Shown here: positions 1 to 6,918 of the stretch, piece after piece | Layout of the letters: each line of letters opens with the position of its first letter | Position numbering within the stretch: position 1 is the stretch's first letter | Assembly: GCA_947259675.1 (NCBI GenBank) | Contig: CAMYNE010000136.1 | Location: 1-7,544, forward strand | Direction of reading: 5' to 3' | Origin: an uncultured Pirellulaceae bacterium | GTDB taxonomy: Bacteria > Planctomycetota > Planctomycetia > Pirellulales > Pirellulaceae | Length of the DNA stretch: 7,544 bases | Translations under genes and position numbers: made by a program | The notes under the pieces: generated by a model | What the model saw: only the letters and a program-made list of their open reading frames with translations | What the model was told of the DNA's origin: nothing | Databases searched by the model: none

Positions 1-1
1 C

Positions 2-403
2 GGATTTGTCACGGCTGACGTAATCAACGTGAATCCAGATACTCCGGGACTCGATGAGATGTTGGCCAAGTTCGACAAGGAACATCTTCATACCGAGGAC
101 GAAGTCCGCTTTACCGTTAAAGGCAGCGGGGTCTTTCATATAAATCCTGAAAATAAAGGACCTGTCTTCAGCATCACTGTCGAGTCGGGTGACTTGATCA
201 GCGTTCCAAAAGGGACGCATCACTGGTTTAATCTTTGCGGCGACAAAACCATTCGCTGCATTCGCTTGTTCGAAGACATGTCGGGTTGGACCCCGCACTA
301 CATGGACGAGGCGACTCACGAAGGCTACGCGCCGGTTTGCATGGGCCCGAGTTACCTTGAAGGCGATCAAGGCGGCGAATTCGAAAGTCCGGTCAAACTG
401 TAA
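2..403 (+). CDS. mtnD: Acireductone dioxygenase, 5' truncated by window edge
   Basis: This enzyme oxidises acireductone (1,2-dihydroxy-3-keto-5-methylthiopentene) in the cytoplasm, near the end of methionine salvage. With Fe(II) it gives the 2-keto acid precursor of methionine plus formate; with Ni(II) it can make an off-pathway product. The frame is open from the first bases, and 133 codons plus stop are visible, against roughly 180 residues for the family, so about 50 N-terminal residues lie outside. An internal GTG at 29 is not the true start, because conserved family sequence (ADVINVNPDTP) runs across it. The cupin metal ligands are all present, counting from the first visible codon: His28 and His30, then Glu34 (HLHTEDEVRF), and His74 in the GTHHWF segment. 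The SGWTP segment is also typical. It sits 33 bases upstream of mtnC on the same strand, which supports the assignment. Function is confident; metal preference cannot be read from the sequence. Confidence 0.93.
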   Translation, partial: GFVTADVINVNPDTPGLDEMLAKFDKEHLHTEDEVRFTVKGSGVFHINPENKGPVFSITVESGDLISVPKGTHHWFNLCGDKTIRCIRLFEDMSGWTPHYMDEATHEGYAPVCMGPSYLEGDQGGEFESPVKL

Positions 404-436
404 TCATCGCCTTTTTCGGTTCCTCCAGGTTTCTCT

Positions 437-1171
437 ATGAATATTCAGGGAATTCTCCTCGACGTCGAAGGCACGACGTCTTCGATCAGCTTTGTGTACG
501 ATGAAATGTTTCCATTCGTGCGACGAGAGCTGGATCGTTTCCTGCAACAGGAATGGGGCTCCGAAGCGGTTCAAGATTGCTTGCCTTTGCTCGCAACCGA
601 CATTGAGGCGGGATCCGTCGACGAATGGTTGGGCCAGGCCAGCGAGGTCGACAAACAAAAACTCGTTTCCAAAGCGGTCATCAAACTGATGGATGCTGAC
701 GTCAAGGCGACTGGCCTGAAACAACTTCAAGGCTTGATTTGGAAAAATGGATTTCACTCGGGTCAGTTGGTTGCTCATTTGTACGATGACGTCGCACCCG
801 CGATCAAGGCTTGGAGCGAGGCAGGAATCGACGTCAGGGTTTATTCTTCTGGAAGCATTGCCGCGCAGCAGTTGTTTTTCGGCCATACAGTCGCGGGCGA
901 CCTGTTGCCAATGATCGGCGGTCATTACGACACGACGACAGGACCGAAGCAAGCATGGAAAAGCTACGGGAAAATTGCCCGCGAGTTCGGAATTCCCGCC
1001 GAGAATATCCTGTTTATTAGCGACGTCGGCGAGGAGCTAACGGCTGCGTTAGCGGCCGGCATGAAAACCGTTCTCAGCATTCGCCCAGGTAACAAATCGG
1101 TCGAGAATCAGGATCGGTTTTTTTGCATTGAGAGTTTCGACCAGCTATCGCTGTTTGAACCACAGGCTTAG
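437..1171 (+). CDS. mtnC: Enolase-phosphatase E1 (2,3-diketo-5-methylthiopentyl-1-phosphate enolase/phosphatase)
   Basis: This bifunctional HAD-superfamily enzyme enolises 2,3-diketo-5-methylthiopentyl-1-phosphate and then removes the phosphate, producing acireductone, the substrate of the mtnD product just upstream. At 244 residues it has full family length. HAD motif I is the MtnC-specific DVEGTTSSISF form (nucleophile Asp9, Glu11). Motif II is VYSSGS near residues 135-140, the motif III lysine is probably Lys171 in TGPK, and motif IV is FISDVGEE with Asp196. The segment AALAAGMKTVLSIRPGN near residues 203-219 is also characteristic. The ATG at 437 places motif I at the usual distance from the N-terminus, although only a weak purine stretch precedes it, so translation may depend on mtnD upstream. 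Mg2+ dependence is family knowledge. A long antisense frame over this gene is a shadow. Confidence 0.95.
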   Translation: MNIQGILLDVEGTTSSISFVYDEMFPFVRRELDRFLQQEWGSEAVQDCLPLLATDIEAGSVDEWLGQASEVDKQKLVSKAVIKLMDADVKATGLKQLQGLIWKNGFHSGQLVAHLYDDVAPAIKAWSEAGIDVRVYSSGSIAAQQLFFGHTVAGDLLPMIGGHYDTTTGPKQAWKSYGKIAREFGIPAENILFISDVGEELTAALAAGMKTVLSIRPGNKSVENQDRFFCIESFDQLSLFEPQA

Positions 1172-1219
1172 CGGATTCTCCCTCGCCGGTTTTGTTAATA
1201 AGTCCATCTGCAACGAAGT

Positions 1220-1247
1220 GCCGGAACGGCGCTGGGCTTGTTCCGGC
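1220..1247 (+). terminator. Inverted repeat after mtnC, possible terminator
   Basis: GCCGGAAC (1220-1227) and GTTCCGGC (1240-1247) form a perfect 8-bp stem with a 12-base loop, 48 bases after the mtnC stop. No run of T follows, so it is not a standard intrinsic terminator. It may be a weak terminator or an mRNA 3'-end stabiliser. The rest of the mtnC-lnt gap (1172-1428) shows no gene; it holds a 9-base direct repeat near 1332-1354. Confidence 0.4.
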
Positions 1248-1415
1248 CTACTAAAACTTGTCGACCGAAGGAACTTTCGTGTTTTTGCTTAGGTTTCTAA
1301 CGTCGCAATATGGCTGTTGCAGAAAAAGGACTCCGACCTCCCAATTCCGACCTCGTCTTACATTCATATAGCCAGTTACGCTGGATGCCAATACGATGAT
1401 GGTGATTCGTATTGA

Positions 1416-1420
1416 AAGGA
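1416..1420 (+). promoter_or_regulatory. Ribosome binding site deciding the lnt start
   Basis: AAGGA lies 8 bases before the ATG at 1429 and is the best Shine-Dalgarno match near this gene. It favours 1429 over the in-frame ATGs at 1396 and 1399, which lack a comparable upstream signal. Confidence 0.6.
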
Positions 1421-1428
1421 AGCAATTG

Positions 1429-3147
1429 ATGTCGGTTACCCGTGAGCCCAAACGGTTATCGCAAGTAAAGAGTTCGTTCGTGAAAGAAACCGAGAGATCG
1501 CGTCAAAATCAAATCGGCGATCCTGAAGAGAAAAGCGAAGAGCAATCAAGTTCTCGGCTGACCTTGATCGCCGCGCTGGCGACGATGACGATGTTGTGGT
1601 TGTCATTCCCTCCTGTGGGATTATGGTTCCTGGCCTGGGTCGCGCCGGCCCCGTTGATTTGGCTGTGCGGCCTTAAACGGCTGCCTGGCAAACGTCCTTA
1701 TCGCTCGCTATGGTTTGCAGGCTTGGTTTATTGGTTGGCCACTTTCTACTTTATTCCAATTCCGCACTGGGCACTCTGGTTTGGTTGGATGACCGTGAGT
1801 GTTTATCTTTCGCTGTACACGGTTTTGTTGGTGGGAACGACTCGGTCTCTCGTACATGGCTGTCGGATACCGTTGTGGATCGCGGCGCCTGTTGCGTGGA
1901 CAGGAGTCGAATGGATGCGGTGCAATTTATTGACGGGCATGGGCATGGTCTGCCTGTCTCATTCCCAATTCAAATTACCGATCATAATCCAAGTCGCAGA
2001 TCTCTTCGGCGGCTACACGTTGACTTTCGTAATGGTATTGTTTGCGACAAGTTTGATCGGAATTCCGGTCTATGCTTCGTGTTGCGAACGAAAAACGAGT
2101 TGGTTCCAGGCATTCGTCGCCGTAGGATCGATCGCCGTGGTATTGGGTTATGGACAATTCCGATTGAACGAAGCCATTGCTATTGATGAAAAGCGCAGTC
2201 TGAATCTCGCTCTCGTACAGAGTTCCGTTGACACCAACTTGTACGAGCGAAACGCGGAAAGCGACGAAAAATTCGAACAAAGCTGTCAATTGACTTGGCG
2301 GGCTCGCGGCGAAGCCGCAGAAATTGACTTGATCGTCTGGCCAGAATCGAATCTGCCGATATGCGACGTCATGTCTATTAACGAGAAAACGCCTGAATGG
2401 CTTCGAGACTACGATGCGGCGGGAGGATTGCAAAAGGGTTGGCGGCTGGCAACCGGGTTTCCTGAGATTTTTCCCGAACCTGTTGCCTTGCTTGCTGGGA
2501 CATTTGGCACGTATATCGGAGACGAAGCTTACAACTCGACGGTGTTAATTGATCGGCGAGGTAGAATTGTTGAACGATATTTCAAAAATCATCGCGTCAT
2601 GTTTGGCGAATATTATCCGATTTTGGAGTGGATCCCTGGATTTTCGAAACATTTTCCAAGCTGTGCGGCAGGAACGGTTCCGAAAACGTTTGAACTGAAT
2701 GACGTGAAACTGGCGCCGAGTATTTGTTTCGAAACGACTGTGCCTCATCTCATCCGGCGACACTTGAATGAGTTGAAGGCAGACGAAAACGAACCCGATG
2801 CGATGATCAATTTGACCAATGATGGCTGGTTTTATGGAACCAGTTGTCTGGATTTTCATCTCGCCTGTAACGTGTTTCGCGCCGTCGAAATGCGGAAGAC
2901 CAATCTCGTTTGTGCCAACACCGGCTTTTCCGGAGAAATCGATTCGTGCGGCCGGATTTTACAGCGAGGTCCACGTCGGGACGTAACTGTCCTGATGGTC
3001 GAGGTTCGTGGGATGGACCGTAGCAGTATTTATCGTGAGATTGGGGATTGGATACCGATCGGTATGGCGGCGATTTGTGGACTGGGGCTGGCCGTGGGTT
3101 GGTATGGTCGGCGTCGTTCCAAGGCAACAGCGCAAAAGTCATTCTGA
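1429..3147 (+). CDS. lnt: Apolipoprotein N-acyltransferase
   Basis: This inner-membrane enzyme transfers an acyl chain from phospholipid to the N-terminal cysteine of diacylated lipoproteins, the last step of lipoprotein maturation in bacteria with an outer membrane. With the ATG at 1429 the protein has 572 residues, longer than the usual 500 or so. The extra length includes a charged leader of about 42 residues before the first membrane segment. Hydrophobic segments fall near residues 44-61, 64-81, 93-111, 115-136, 148-164, 190-217 and 227-245. A periplasmic nitrilase-fold domain spans about 258-520, and a last membrane segment about 540-559. The catalytic triad is visible: Glu306 in WPES, Lys386 in FKNH, and Cys433 in SICFE. 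Glu394 in FGEYYP and Glu435 match further conserved positions, while the tyrosine often following the cysteine is Phe434. TNDGWF and FRAVEMR support the call. It stands alone, not obviously in an operon with mtnC. ATG 1396 is an alternative start (583 residues). Confidence 0.93.
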   Translation: MSVTREPKRLSQVKSSFVKETERSRQNQIGDPEEKSEEQSSSRLTLIAALATMTMLWLSFPPVGLWFLAWVAPAPLIWLCGLKRLPGKRPYRSLWFAGLVYWLATFYFIPIPHWALWFGWMTVSVYLSLYTVLLVGTTRSLVHGCRIPLWIAAPVAWTGVEWMRCNLLTGMGMVCLSHSQFKLPIIIQVADLFGGYTLTFVMVLFATSLIGIPVYASCCERKTSWFQAFVAVGSIAVVLGYGQFRLNEAIAIDEKRSLNLALVQSSVDTNLYERNAESDEKFEQSCQLTWRARGEAAEIDLIVWPESNLPICDVMSINEKTPEWLRDYDAAGGLQKGWRLATGFPEIFPEPVALLAGTFGTYIGDEAYNSTVLIDRRGRIVERYFKNHRVMFGEYYPILEWIPGFSKHFPSCAAGTVPKTFELNDVKLAPSICFETTVPHLIRRHLNELKADENEPDAMINLTNDGWFYGTSCLDFHLACNVFRAVEMRKTNLVCANTGFSGEIDSCGRILQRGPRRDVTVLMVEVRGMDRSSIYREIGDWIPIGMAAICGLGLAVGWYGRRRSKATAQKSF

Positions 3148-3178
3148 GAGCTTGAACTCAGGGGTCAGAAAGAAGCTC
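3148..3178 (+). terminator. Small inverted repeat directly after the lnt stop
   Basis: GAGCTT (3148-3153), the base run immediately after the stop codon, pairs with AAGCTC (3173-3178), giving a 6-bp stem with a 19-base loop. There is no T run behind it. It lies between convergent genes (lnt and the minus-strand cupin), where a terminator is expected, but the structure is weak. The same short spacer also holds a tandem CTCGATTC repeat (3205-3221). Confidence 0.25.
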
Positions 3179-3254
3179 ACGCAAATACTCGAGAGATCCT
3201 TCATCTCGATTCGCTCGATTCATGATGACTGGTTCGGTTTTGGTTTTTCCAGCA

Positions 3255-3635
3255 TCAGACGTTGACCGTTTTTCCACCTTGTTCTGTTGAAATACCGAAA
3301 ACGATGTAATTAACATCCGTGACGCACACATTCTTCATCGAGTGAACTTCGCGCGGCGAAATCAGAATTGCGTCGCCCGCGTCAAGTGAACAAGTCATGT
3401 CAGCGACGGTCATTTCCACCGACCCGTTAACAATGATAAAAACTTCCTGCATGTCTTCGTGGTAGTGAGCCTGGAAGGACTTCCCCACGGGCAACCGTGA
3501 CCAGTTGACCATTTGCACGCGTCCATCGATAAGGTGGTTTTTATTCGCGAGAACTCTTTTCAACACACCAGGATCAGTTGGATCTTCGTGCGAGGCTGGA
3601 ACAAATTCAATTTGATCGCCACGAATAATTTGCAT
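3255..3635 (-). CDS. Small cupin-fold protein coupled to the AtuA-family gene
   Basis: A single-domain cupin of 126 residues. Cupin motif 1 is clear: His57 and His59 (AHYH), then Glu64 (MQEVF) and a glycine at 71. Motif 2 has GDAILISPREVH with His98 completing a 3-His/1-Glu metal site. Such small cupins may be dioxygenases, isomerases, decarboxylases or metal-dependent sensors, so no reaction can be assigned. The ATG at 3635 directly abuts the TAA of the upstream AtuA-family gene (3636-3638), and the only possible ribosome site (GAAGAAG) lies inside that gene's end. Translation is therefore probably coupled, and the two products probably serve one pathway. HYHxxMxE in motif 1 is shared with the other cupin at 7019-7375, suggesting related proteins. 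Fold is confident, function is not known. Confidence 0.88.
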   Translation of the reverse strand: MQIIRGDQIEFVPASHEDPTDPGVLKRVLANKNHLIDGRVQMVNWSRLPVGKSFQAHYHEDMQEVFIIVNGSVEMTVADMTCSLDAGDAILISPREVHSMKNVCVTDVNYIVFGISTEQGGKTVNV

Positions 3636-5006
3636 TTATACTTCTTCAACCGATACGGACGTTTGAACCTTATCTTTGCCAATCAGGGCTGGCCAGTAAC
3701 TGATAATCTCTGTTGCTTTCGGGCGTCCACCTGCAAAACCCGTTACGCCGGGTGGTCCGCTGGTGACCAACGGTACAACCTCCATGCCTAACCGGTCAAG
3801 TTTAGCTTTGTCGGTGCTGCGTGCCCCAATCCGCAGGATGACTTCCGCCGGATCGGCCGGAGGTTCAACGATTCCGGCATGGCACACATTGGTACCAACG
3901 ATCTCAATGAACTTCTCACTCTCGTTGAACTCAACTCCATCCAACGCGACTCGATCAAACACAATCTCGGCACACAGTTTTGCCTTGTCGACCGCATCGG
4001 GACCCGCAACCGTAAGTTGGCTAATGACCTTGTAGCCTTCATGGAATGATAAGGAAACCTTGTACGTGTCAGTCGCAGGTTTACCCTTGATTCCGGAGAC
4101 GTGAACCCGGTTTTCAGCTTGCTGTTTGAGTTGAATTGATGTGAAGTCCGCAATGCAATCCGGTGTAATGTAGCTGGCCGGATTGCTCATTTCATAAACC
4201 AGTTGCGACGTGACCGTTTCGATCGTCACTTTGCCTCCAGTATTTTCATGCTTGGTAACGACGAATGAACCGTCCGGATAGGCTTCAATGATCGGGTAAC
4301 CGATTCGAGCCATGTTTGGAATTTCGCGCCAATGGACGTAGTTACCACCGGTACACTGGGCCCCGCACTCTACGATGTGACCCGCAATCGTTCCAGCGGC
4401 CAGCCTGTCCATGTCTTCCATGGACCAGTCAAACTCGTACATGATCGGCGCCAACACGACGGACGGATCCGTAGCTCGACCCGTAATTACAATGTCCGCG
4501 CCTAGTTTAAGTGCTTCAACGATCGGTTCTGCGCCGATATAGACGTTGGCAGTTTTGACGCTGTCCAGATACGGCTCAAGCGGTTCACCGTTATCCATGT
4601 TTTTGAATTCTTCACCGTTTGCAATGAGCGAAGTCAAATCATCAAGAATGTCGTCGCCTTCAACGATTCCAATTTTCAAACCCGTCAAGCCAAGTTCCCG
4701 AATGACCTCAGCCAGCGCCTTTCGGCAAGCTACCGGGTTTACCCCGCCTGCGTTGGCGACAATCTTAATTCCGTTTTCCTTGCATTTTGGTAGCACGCGC
4801 CGGCACATCTCGACGAAGTCGGTCGCATAGCCTTTGCTGGGATCACGACTCTTGAGCTTTTGCATGATGCTCATCGTGACTTCGGCAAGATAATCGAGCG
4901 TTAAATAGTCGAGAGGGCCTTCATTGACGAGTCGAATGGGGCCCAGAATACTGTCGCCCCAGAAACCTTGTCCGTTGGCGATGAGAATTTTGTCGCGGTT
5001 TGCCAT
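3636..5006 (-). CDS. AtuA-family (DUF1446) protein
   Basis: A 456-residue member of the DUF1446 family, named after AtuA of the acyclic terpene utilisation cluster; the biochemical role of the family is poorly defined. Family-like segments appear in order: ANGQGFWGDS near residues 10-19, VANAGGVNP near 83-91, GADIVITGRATDPS near 169-182, AGHIVECGAQCTGGNY near 208-223, TKHENTGGKVT near 251-261, and a glycine-rich TSGPPGVTGFAGGRP near 415-429. No signal peptide is seen, so it is probably cytoplasmic. The ATG at 5006 is chosen because conserved sequence begins right after it. An in-frame TTG at 5033 would add nine residues with no better ribosome site. It is translationally coupled to the cupin downstream and divergent from a crotonase gene. 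Many relatives carry a C-terminal domain of about 100 residues, fused or as a separate small gene; that domain is not recognisable here. A role in branched or isoprenoid acyl-CoA breakdown is an inference from context. Confidence 0.88.
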   Translation of the reverse strand: MANRDKILIANGQGFWGDSILGPIRLVNEGPLDYLTLDYLAEVTMSIMQKLKSRDPSKGYATDFVEMCRRVLPKCKENGIKIVANAGGVNPVACRKALAEVIRELGLTGLKIGIVEGDDILDDLTSLIANGEEFKNMDNGEPLEPYLDSVKTANVYIGAEPIVEALKLGADIVITGRATDPSVVLAPIMYEFDWSMEDMDRLAAGTIAGHIVECGAQCTGGNYVHWREIPNMARIGYPIIEAYPDGSFVVTKHENTGGKVTIETVTSQLVYEMSNPASYITPDCIADFTSIQLKQQAENRVHVSGIKGKPATDTYKVSLSFHEGYKVISQLTVAGPDAVDKAKLCAEIVFDRVALDGVEFNESEKFIEIVGTNVCHAGIVEPPADPAEVILRIGARSTDKAKLDRLGMEVVPLVTSGPPGVTGFAGGRPKATEIISYWPALIGKDKVQTSVSVEEV

Positions 5007-5038
5007 TTGTTTCTGCTGGATTAAGCGTCGCAAATCGG

Positions 5039-5055
5039 ATTCGCACGATGCGAAT
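5039..5055. promoter_or_regulatory. 17-bp palindrome, candidate operator
   Basis: ATTCGCA (5039-5045) and TGCGAAT (5049-5055) are perfect inverted arms around a 3-base centre. The site lies 33 bases upstream of the AtuA-family start and just downstream of a TAGAAT box for that gene, a position suited to repression. A further TCGCAAAT half-site-like sequence lies close by, near 5028-5035. The shape suits a dimeric regulator such as a TetR or GntR type, but no regulator gene is in the window. Confidence 0.45.
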
Positions 5056-5066
5056 TGAGACCGGGC

Positions 5067-5072
5067 ATTCTA
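5067..5072 (-). promoter_or_regulatory. Possible -10 box for the AtuA-family operon
   Basis: On the minus strand TAGAAT matches the sigma-70 -10 consensus at five of six positions. No good -35 box is present at 16-18 bases, so activity may need an activator or another sigma factor. Transcription from it would start near 5060, at the edge of the palindrome 5039-5055. Confidence 0.25.
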
Positions 5073-5200
5073 TCCAATTGCATTGTCGAGGGCGAGGACC
5101 GCAAAATTCCGGACGTGGCGTTTTAATCGTCTTTGCTTCTCTTCTCGGCTAGGCATGACTTTTATCAACACTTGGTCATCCACCAAAATTCTCTTACCCG

Positions 5201-5228
5201 TTGTTGCCAAAATGATTCGTCTTAAAAT
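5201..5228 (+). promoter_or_regulatory. Possible promoter for the crotonase gene
   Basis: TTGTTG (5201-5206) and TAAAAT (5223-5228) are separated by 16 bases. The -10 match is five of six and the -35 match only three of six. Transcription would begin about 20 bases before the start codon at 5256. The region around it is AT-rich, unlike the genes beside it. Confidence 0.35.
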
Positions 5229-5247
5229 ACGTTTTTGTAAATTCGGC

Positions 5248-5252
5248 AGGAA
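5248..5252 (+). promoter_or_regulatory. Ribosome binding site of the crotonase gene
   Basis: AGGAA lies three bases before the ATG at 5256 and supports that start, although the spacing is shorter than usual. Confidence 0.5.
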
Positions 5253-5255
5253 TTC

Positions 5256-6044
5256 ATGTCACGGTATGTAAACTTTAGCCTCGAACGTGGAGTGGGTCGT
5301 GTAACTCTCAATCGGCCCGACAAACGAAACGCGCTGAAGCGAGATTTTATTGAAGAAATCAAAGCAGCCATTGAGCGGTTGGCCTCAGAGGCAACTTTGA
5401 GAGTGTTCGTATTGGCGGCTGAGGGTTCCGTGTTCTGCGCAGGAATGGATTTGGGCGAAATGCAGGAACGAGCCAATTCCGACGATGGCAAACAGGAATG
5501 GCAACGGGATTCGGAAGTCTATGCTGACGTGTTAGCCGGTATTTTCTCGATGGATGTTCCTACCGTCGCCATGGTCCAAGGCCCGGCGCTTGCGGGAGGC
5601 ATGGGGATGGTGCTTGCGTGTGATATCGTGATCGCCAGCGAAAACGCGTTCTTCATGTTGCCTGAGCCGATGCGCGGAATCACGGCAGCGATGGTGACTC
5701 CACTATTAATTCATCGAGTCGGTTGTGGTCCGGCATCGTACATGCTGCTTTCGGGTGAGCGAGTACCTGCTGCGAAGGCGGCCGCGTATGGGCTGTGTCA
5801 CGATGTTGTTGCTCCTGACGTATTGACGTCGCGGGGAGAAGCCTTAATTGGAGCGATTCTGACCGGATCAAAATCGGCACTTGCGATCACAAAACGTCAT
5901 ATTGAGAAATGTACTGTGGAACAGGTCCTCGATGATTTGAGGACTTCAATTTCCGTTTCCGCGGAAGCCCGCGAAACAGAAGATGCCAGGGAAGGATTGG
6001 CCGCGTTTCTGGAGAAAAGAAAACCAAATTGGCAGCCTGAATAG
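5256..6044 (+). CDS. Enoyl-CoA hydratase/isomerase family (crotonase fold) protein
   Basis: A 262-residue crotonase-superfamily protein of normal length, expected to act on an acyl-CoA thioester in the cytoplasm. The N-terminal VTLNRPDKRNAL (residues 16-27) is typical. The oxyanion hole is formed by the FCAGMDL segment (Ala62) and PALAGGMGM (Gly114). Of the two catalytic glutamates of standard enoyl-CoA hydratase, the one in the PE motif is kept (Glu137), but the position equal to rat Glu144 is Gly117. The GGxGxV pattern followed by ACD, and the later ITAAMVTPLLIHRVG run, recall the methylglutaconyl-CoA and isohexenylglutaconyl-CoA hydratases (LiuC, AtuE) more than fatty-acid hydratases; this is by eye only. 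It is divergent from the AtuA-family gene and 97 bases upstream of a short-chain dehydrogenase on the same strand, likely in one operon. The exact reaction is not known. Confidence 0.9.
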   Translation: MSRYVNFSLERGVGRVTLNRPDKRNALKRDFIEEIKAAIERLASEATLRVFVLAAEGSVFCAGMDLGEMQERANSDDGKQEWQRDSEVYADVLAGIFSMDVPTVAMVQGPALAGGMGMVLACDIVIASENAFFMLPEPMRGITAAMVTPLLIHRVGCGPASYMLLSGERVPAAKAAAYGLCHDVVAPDVLTSRGEALIGAILTGSKSALAITKRHIEKCTVEQVLDDLRTSISVSAEARETEDAREGLAAFLEKRKPNWQPE

Positions 6045-6062
6045 TGTACAGGAAATTTTGTA

Positions 6063-6084
6063 GCTGAATTGGTGACAATTCGGT
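6063..6084 (+). other. Hairpin between the crotonase and dehydrogenase genes
   Basis: GCTGAATTG (6063-6071) and CAATTCGGT (6076-6084) can pair over nine positions, two of them G-U, around a GTGA loop, which is of the stable GNRA type. No T run follows. It could adjust expression of the downstream gene or stabilise mRNA. It may also be chance. Confidence 0.3.
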
Positions 6085-6141
6085 CGGAATTCTCACGAAT
6101 CTCGCGACATCAAAATCACTTAAAGAACGTAAGAAAGATCT

Positions 6142-6883
6142 ATGAGACAAATCGACTTATCAGGCAAAACAGCCATCGTAACAGGATCCGGTCAAGGGAT
6201 TGGACTTGCCACAGCACAGGCTTTGCACGCGGCAGGAGCGAACCTGGTAATCAACTACTTTGATGACCCTGGAGGAATTAACAAAGGATTGGCTGAAAAA
6301 GCGGTCGCTGATTTTGGGGAGGGCCGCGGCTGACGTTCGCAACACCGAACAATTGAAATCGATGGTTGCGGCAGCGATTGATGCGTTTGGTGGACTCGAC
6401 ATATTAGTCAACAATGCAGGAATTTTGCGAGACCGCAGTTTCAAGAAAATGAGCGATCAGGAATGGCAAGATGTGATCGATACGAATCTGACGGGAGTCT
6501 TCAACAGTTGCAAGGCGGCAGTTGAGTCGCTCAATGAAGGCGGCGCGATCGTCAATGTCTCTTCGCTGGCGGCAGTGATGGGGTTTTTTGGACAAGCCAA
6601 TTACGCGTCCGCCAAAGCCGGCGTGATCACACTCACCAAAGTTCTCAGCAAAGAGTTAGCTCGCAAAAATATCCGCGTGAACGCCATTGCTCCAGGTGTC
6701 GTGAACACAGAAATGGGAATGTCGATTCCAGAAGAAAACCGCAAAGTAATGCTCGCCAATATTCCGCTTGGTCGATTCGCTGAACCGAGTGAAATCAGTG
6801 ATGTCGTGCTGTTTCTCTGCTGTGACATGTCGTCCTATGTTACGGGTCAGACGATTCACATCAACGGCGGTTGGTGGGCGTAG
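6142..6883 (+). pseudogene. FabG-like short-chain dehydrogenase/reductase, interrupted by a frameshift
   Basis: Two frames together make one classical SDR of 246 residues, the normal family length. The first (from ATG 6142) carries the NAD(P)-binding TGSGQGIG motif near residues 14-21 and stops at TGA 6331-6333. The second carries everything else: VNNAG (89-93), catalytic Asn115, Ser141, Tyr154 and Lys158 (YASAK), the IRVNAIAPG segment, and a C-terminus in VTGQTIHINGG. Removing a single G within the G-rich run 6316-6323 joins them cleanly to read DFGEAAADVRN. The rest of the gene looks undamaged, with no other stop, so a recent mutation or a sequencing or assembly error is more likely than old decay. 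If intact it would oxidise or reduce a hydroxyl/keto group, probably on an acyl thioester; cofactor choice is unclear. It lies 97 bases after the crotonase gene, preceded by a weak purine-rich ribosome site. Confidence 0.88.
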
Positions 6884-6918
6884 AAACGGCAAAACGCCCA
6901 ATAATTGGTGGTGGTTTT

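Noticed and set aside
29..31. GTG at 29 as the start of acireductone dioxygenase
   Set aside because: The frame is open further upstream and encodes conserved family residues (ADVINV), so the gene simply enters from outside the window.
404..952. Long minus-strand open frame opposite mtnC (182 codons)
   Set aside because: mtnC on the plus strand has all its family motifs here; the antisense translation has no recognisable domain and follows from codon bias of the real gene.
1710..2433. Overlapping open frames within lnt on both strands (plus 1710-2186, minus 1975-2433)
   Set aside because: They lie entirely inside a convincing lnt gene with membrane segments and catalytic residues in its own frame, and their translations look random.
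4546..4830. Plus-strand open frame opposite the AtuA-family gene
   Set aside because: Serine- and proline-rich translation of the kind produced by reading a real gene backwards; no start signal or domain.
5007..5033. TTG start at 5033 for the AtuA-family gene
   Set aside because: It would add nine residues without family similarity or a better ribosome site; ATG 5006 is directly followed by conserved sequence.
6310..6334. Programmed frameshifting in the dehydrogenase
   Set aside because: The G-rich run offers some slippage but there is no known recoding motif or stimulatory structure visible, and SDR genes are not known to use it; error or mutation is simpler.
6260..6883. Second half of the dehydrogenase as an independent gene starting at ATG 6260
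   Set aside because: The residues from 6260 to about 6322 are out of frame with the SDR fold, and the protein would lack the cofactor-binding motif; it is better explained as one frameshifted gene.
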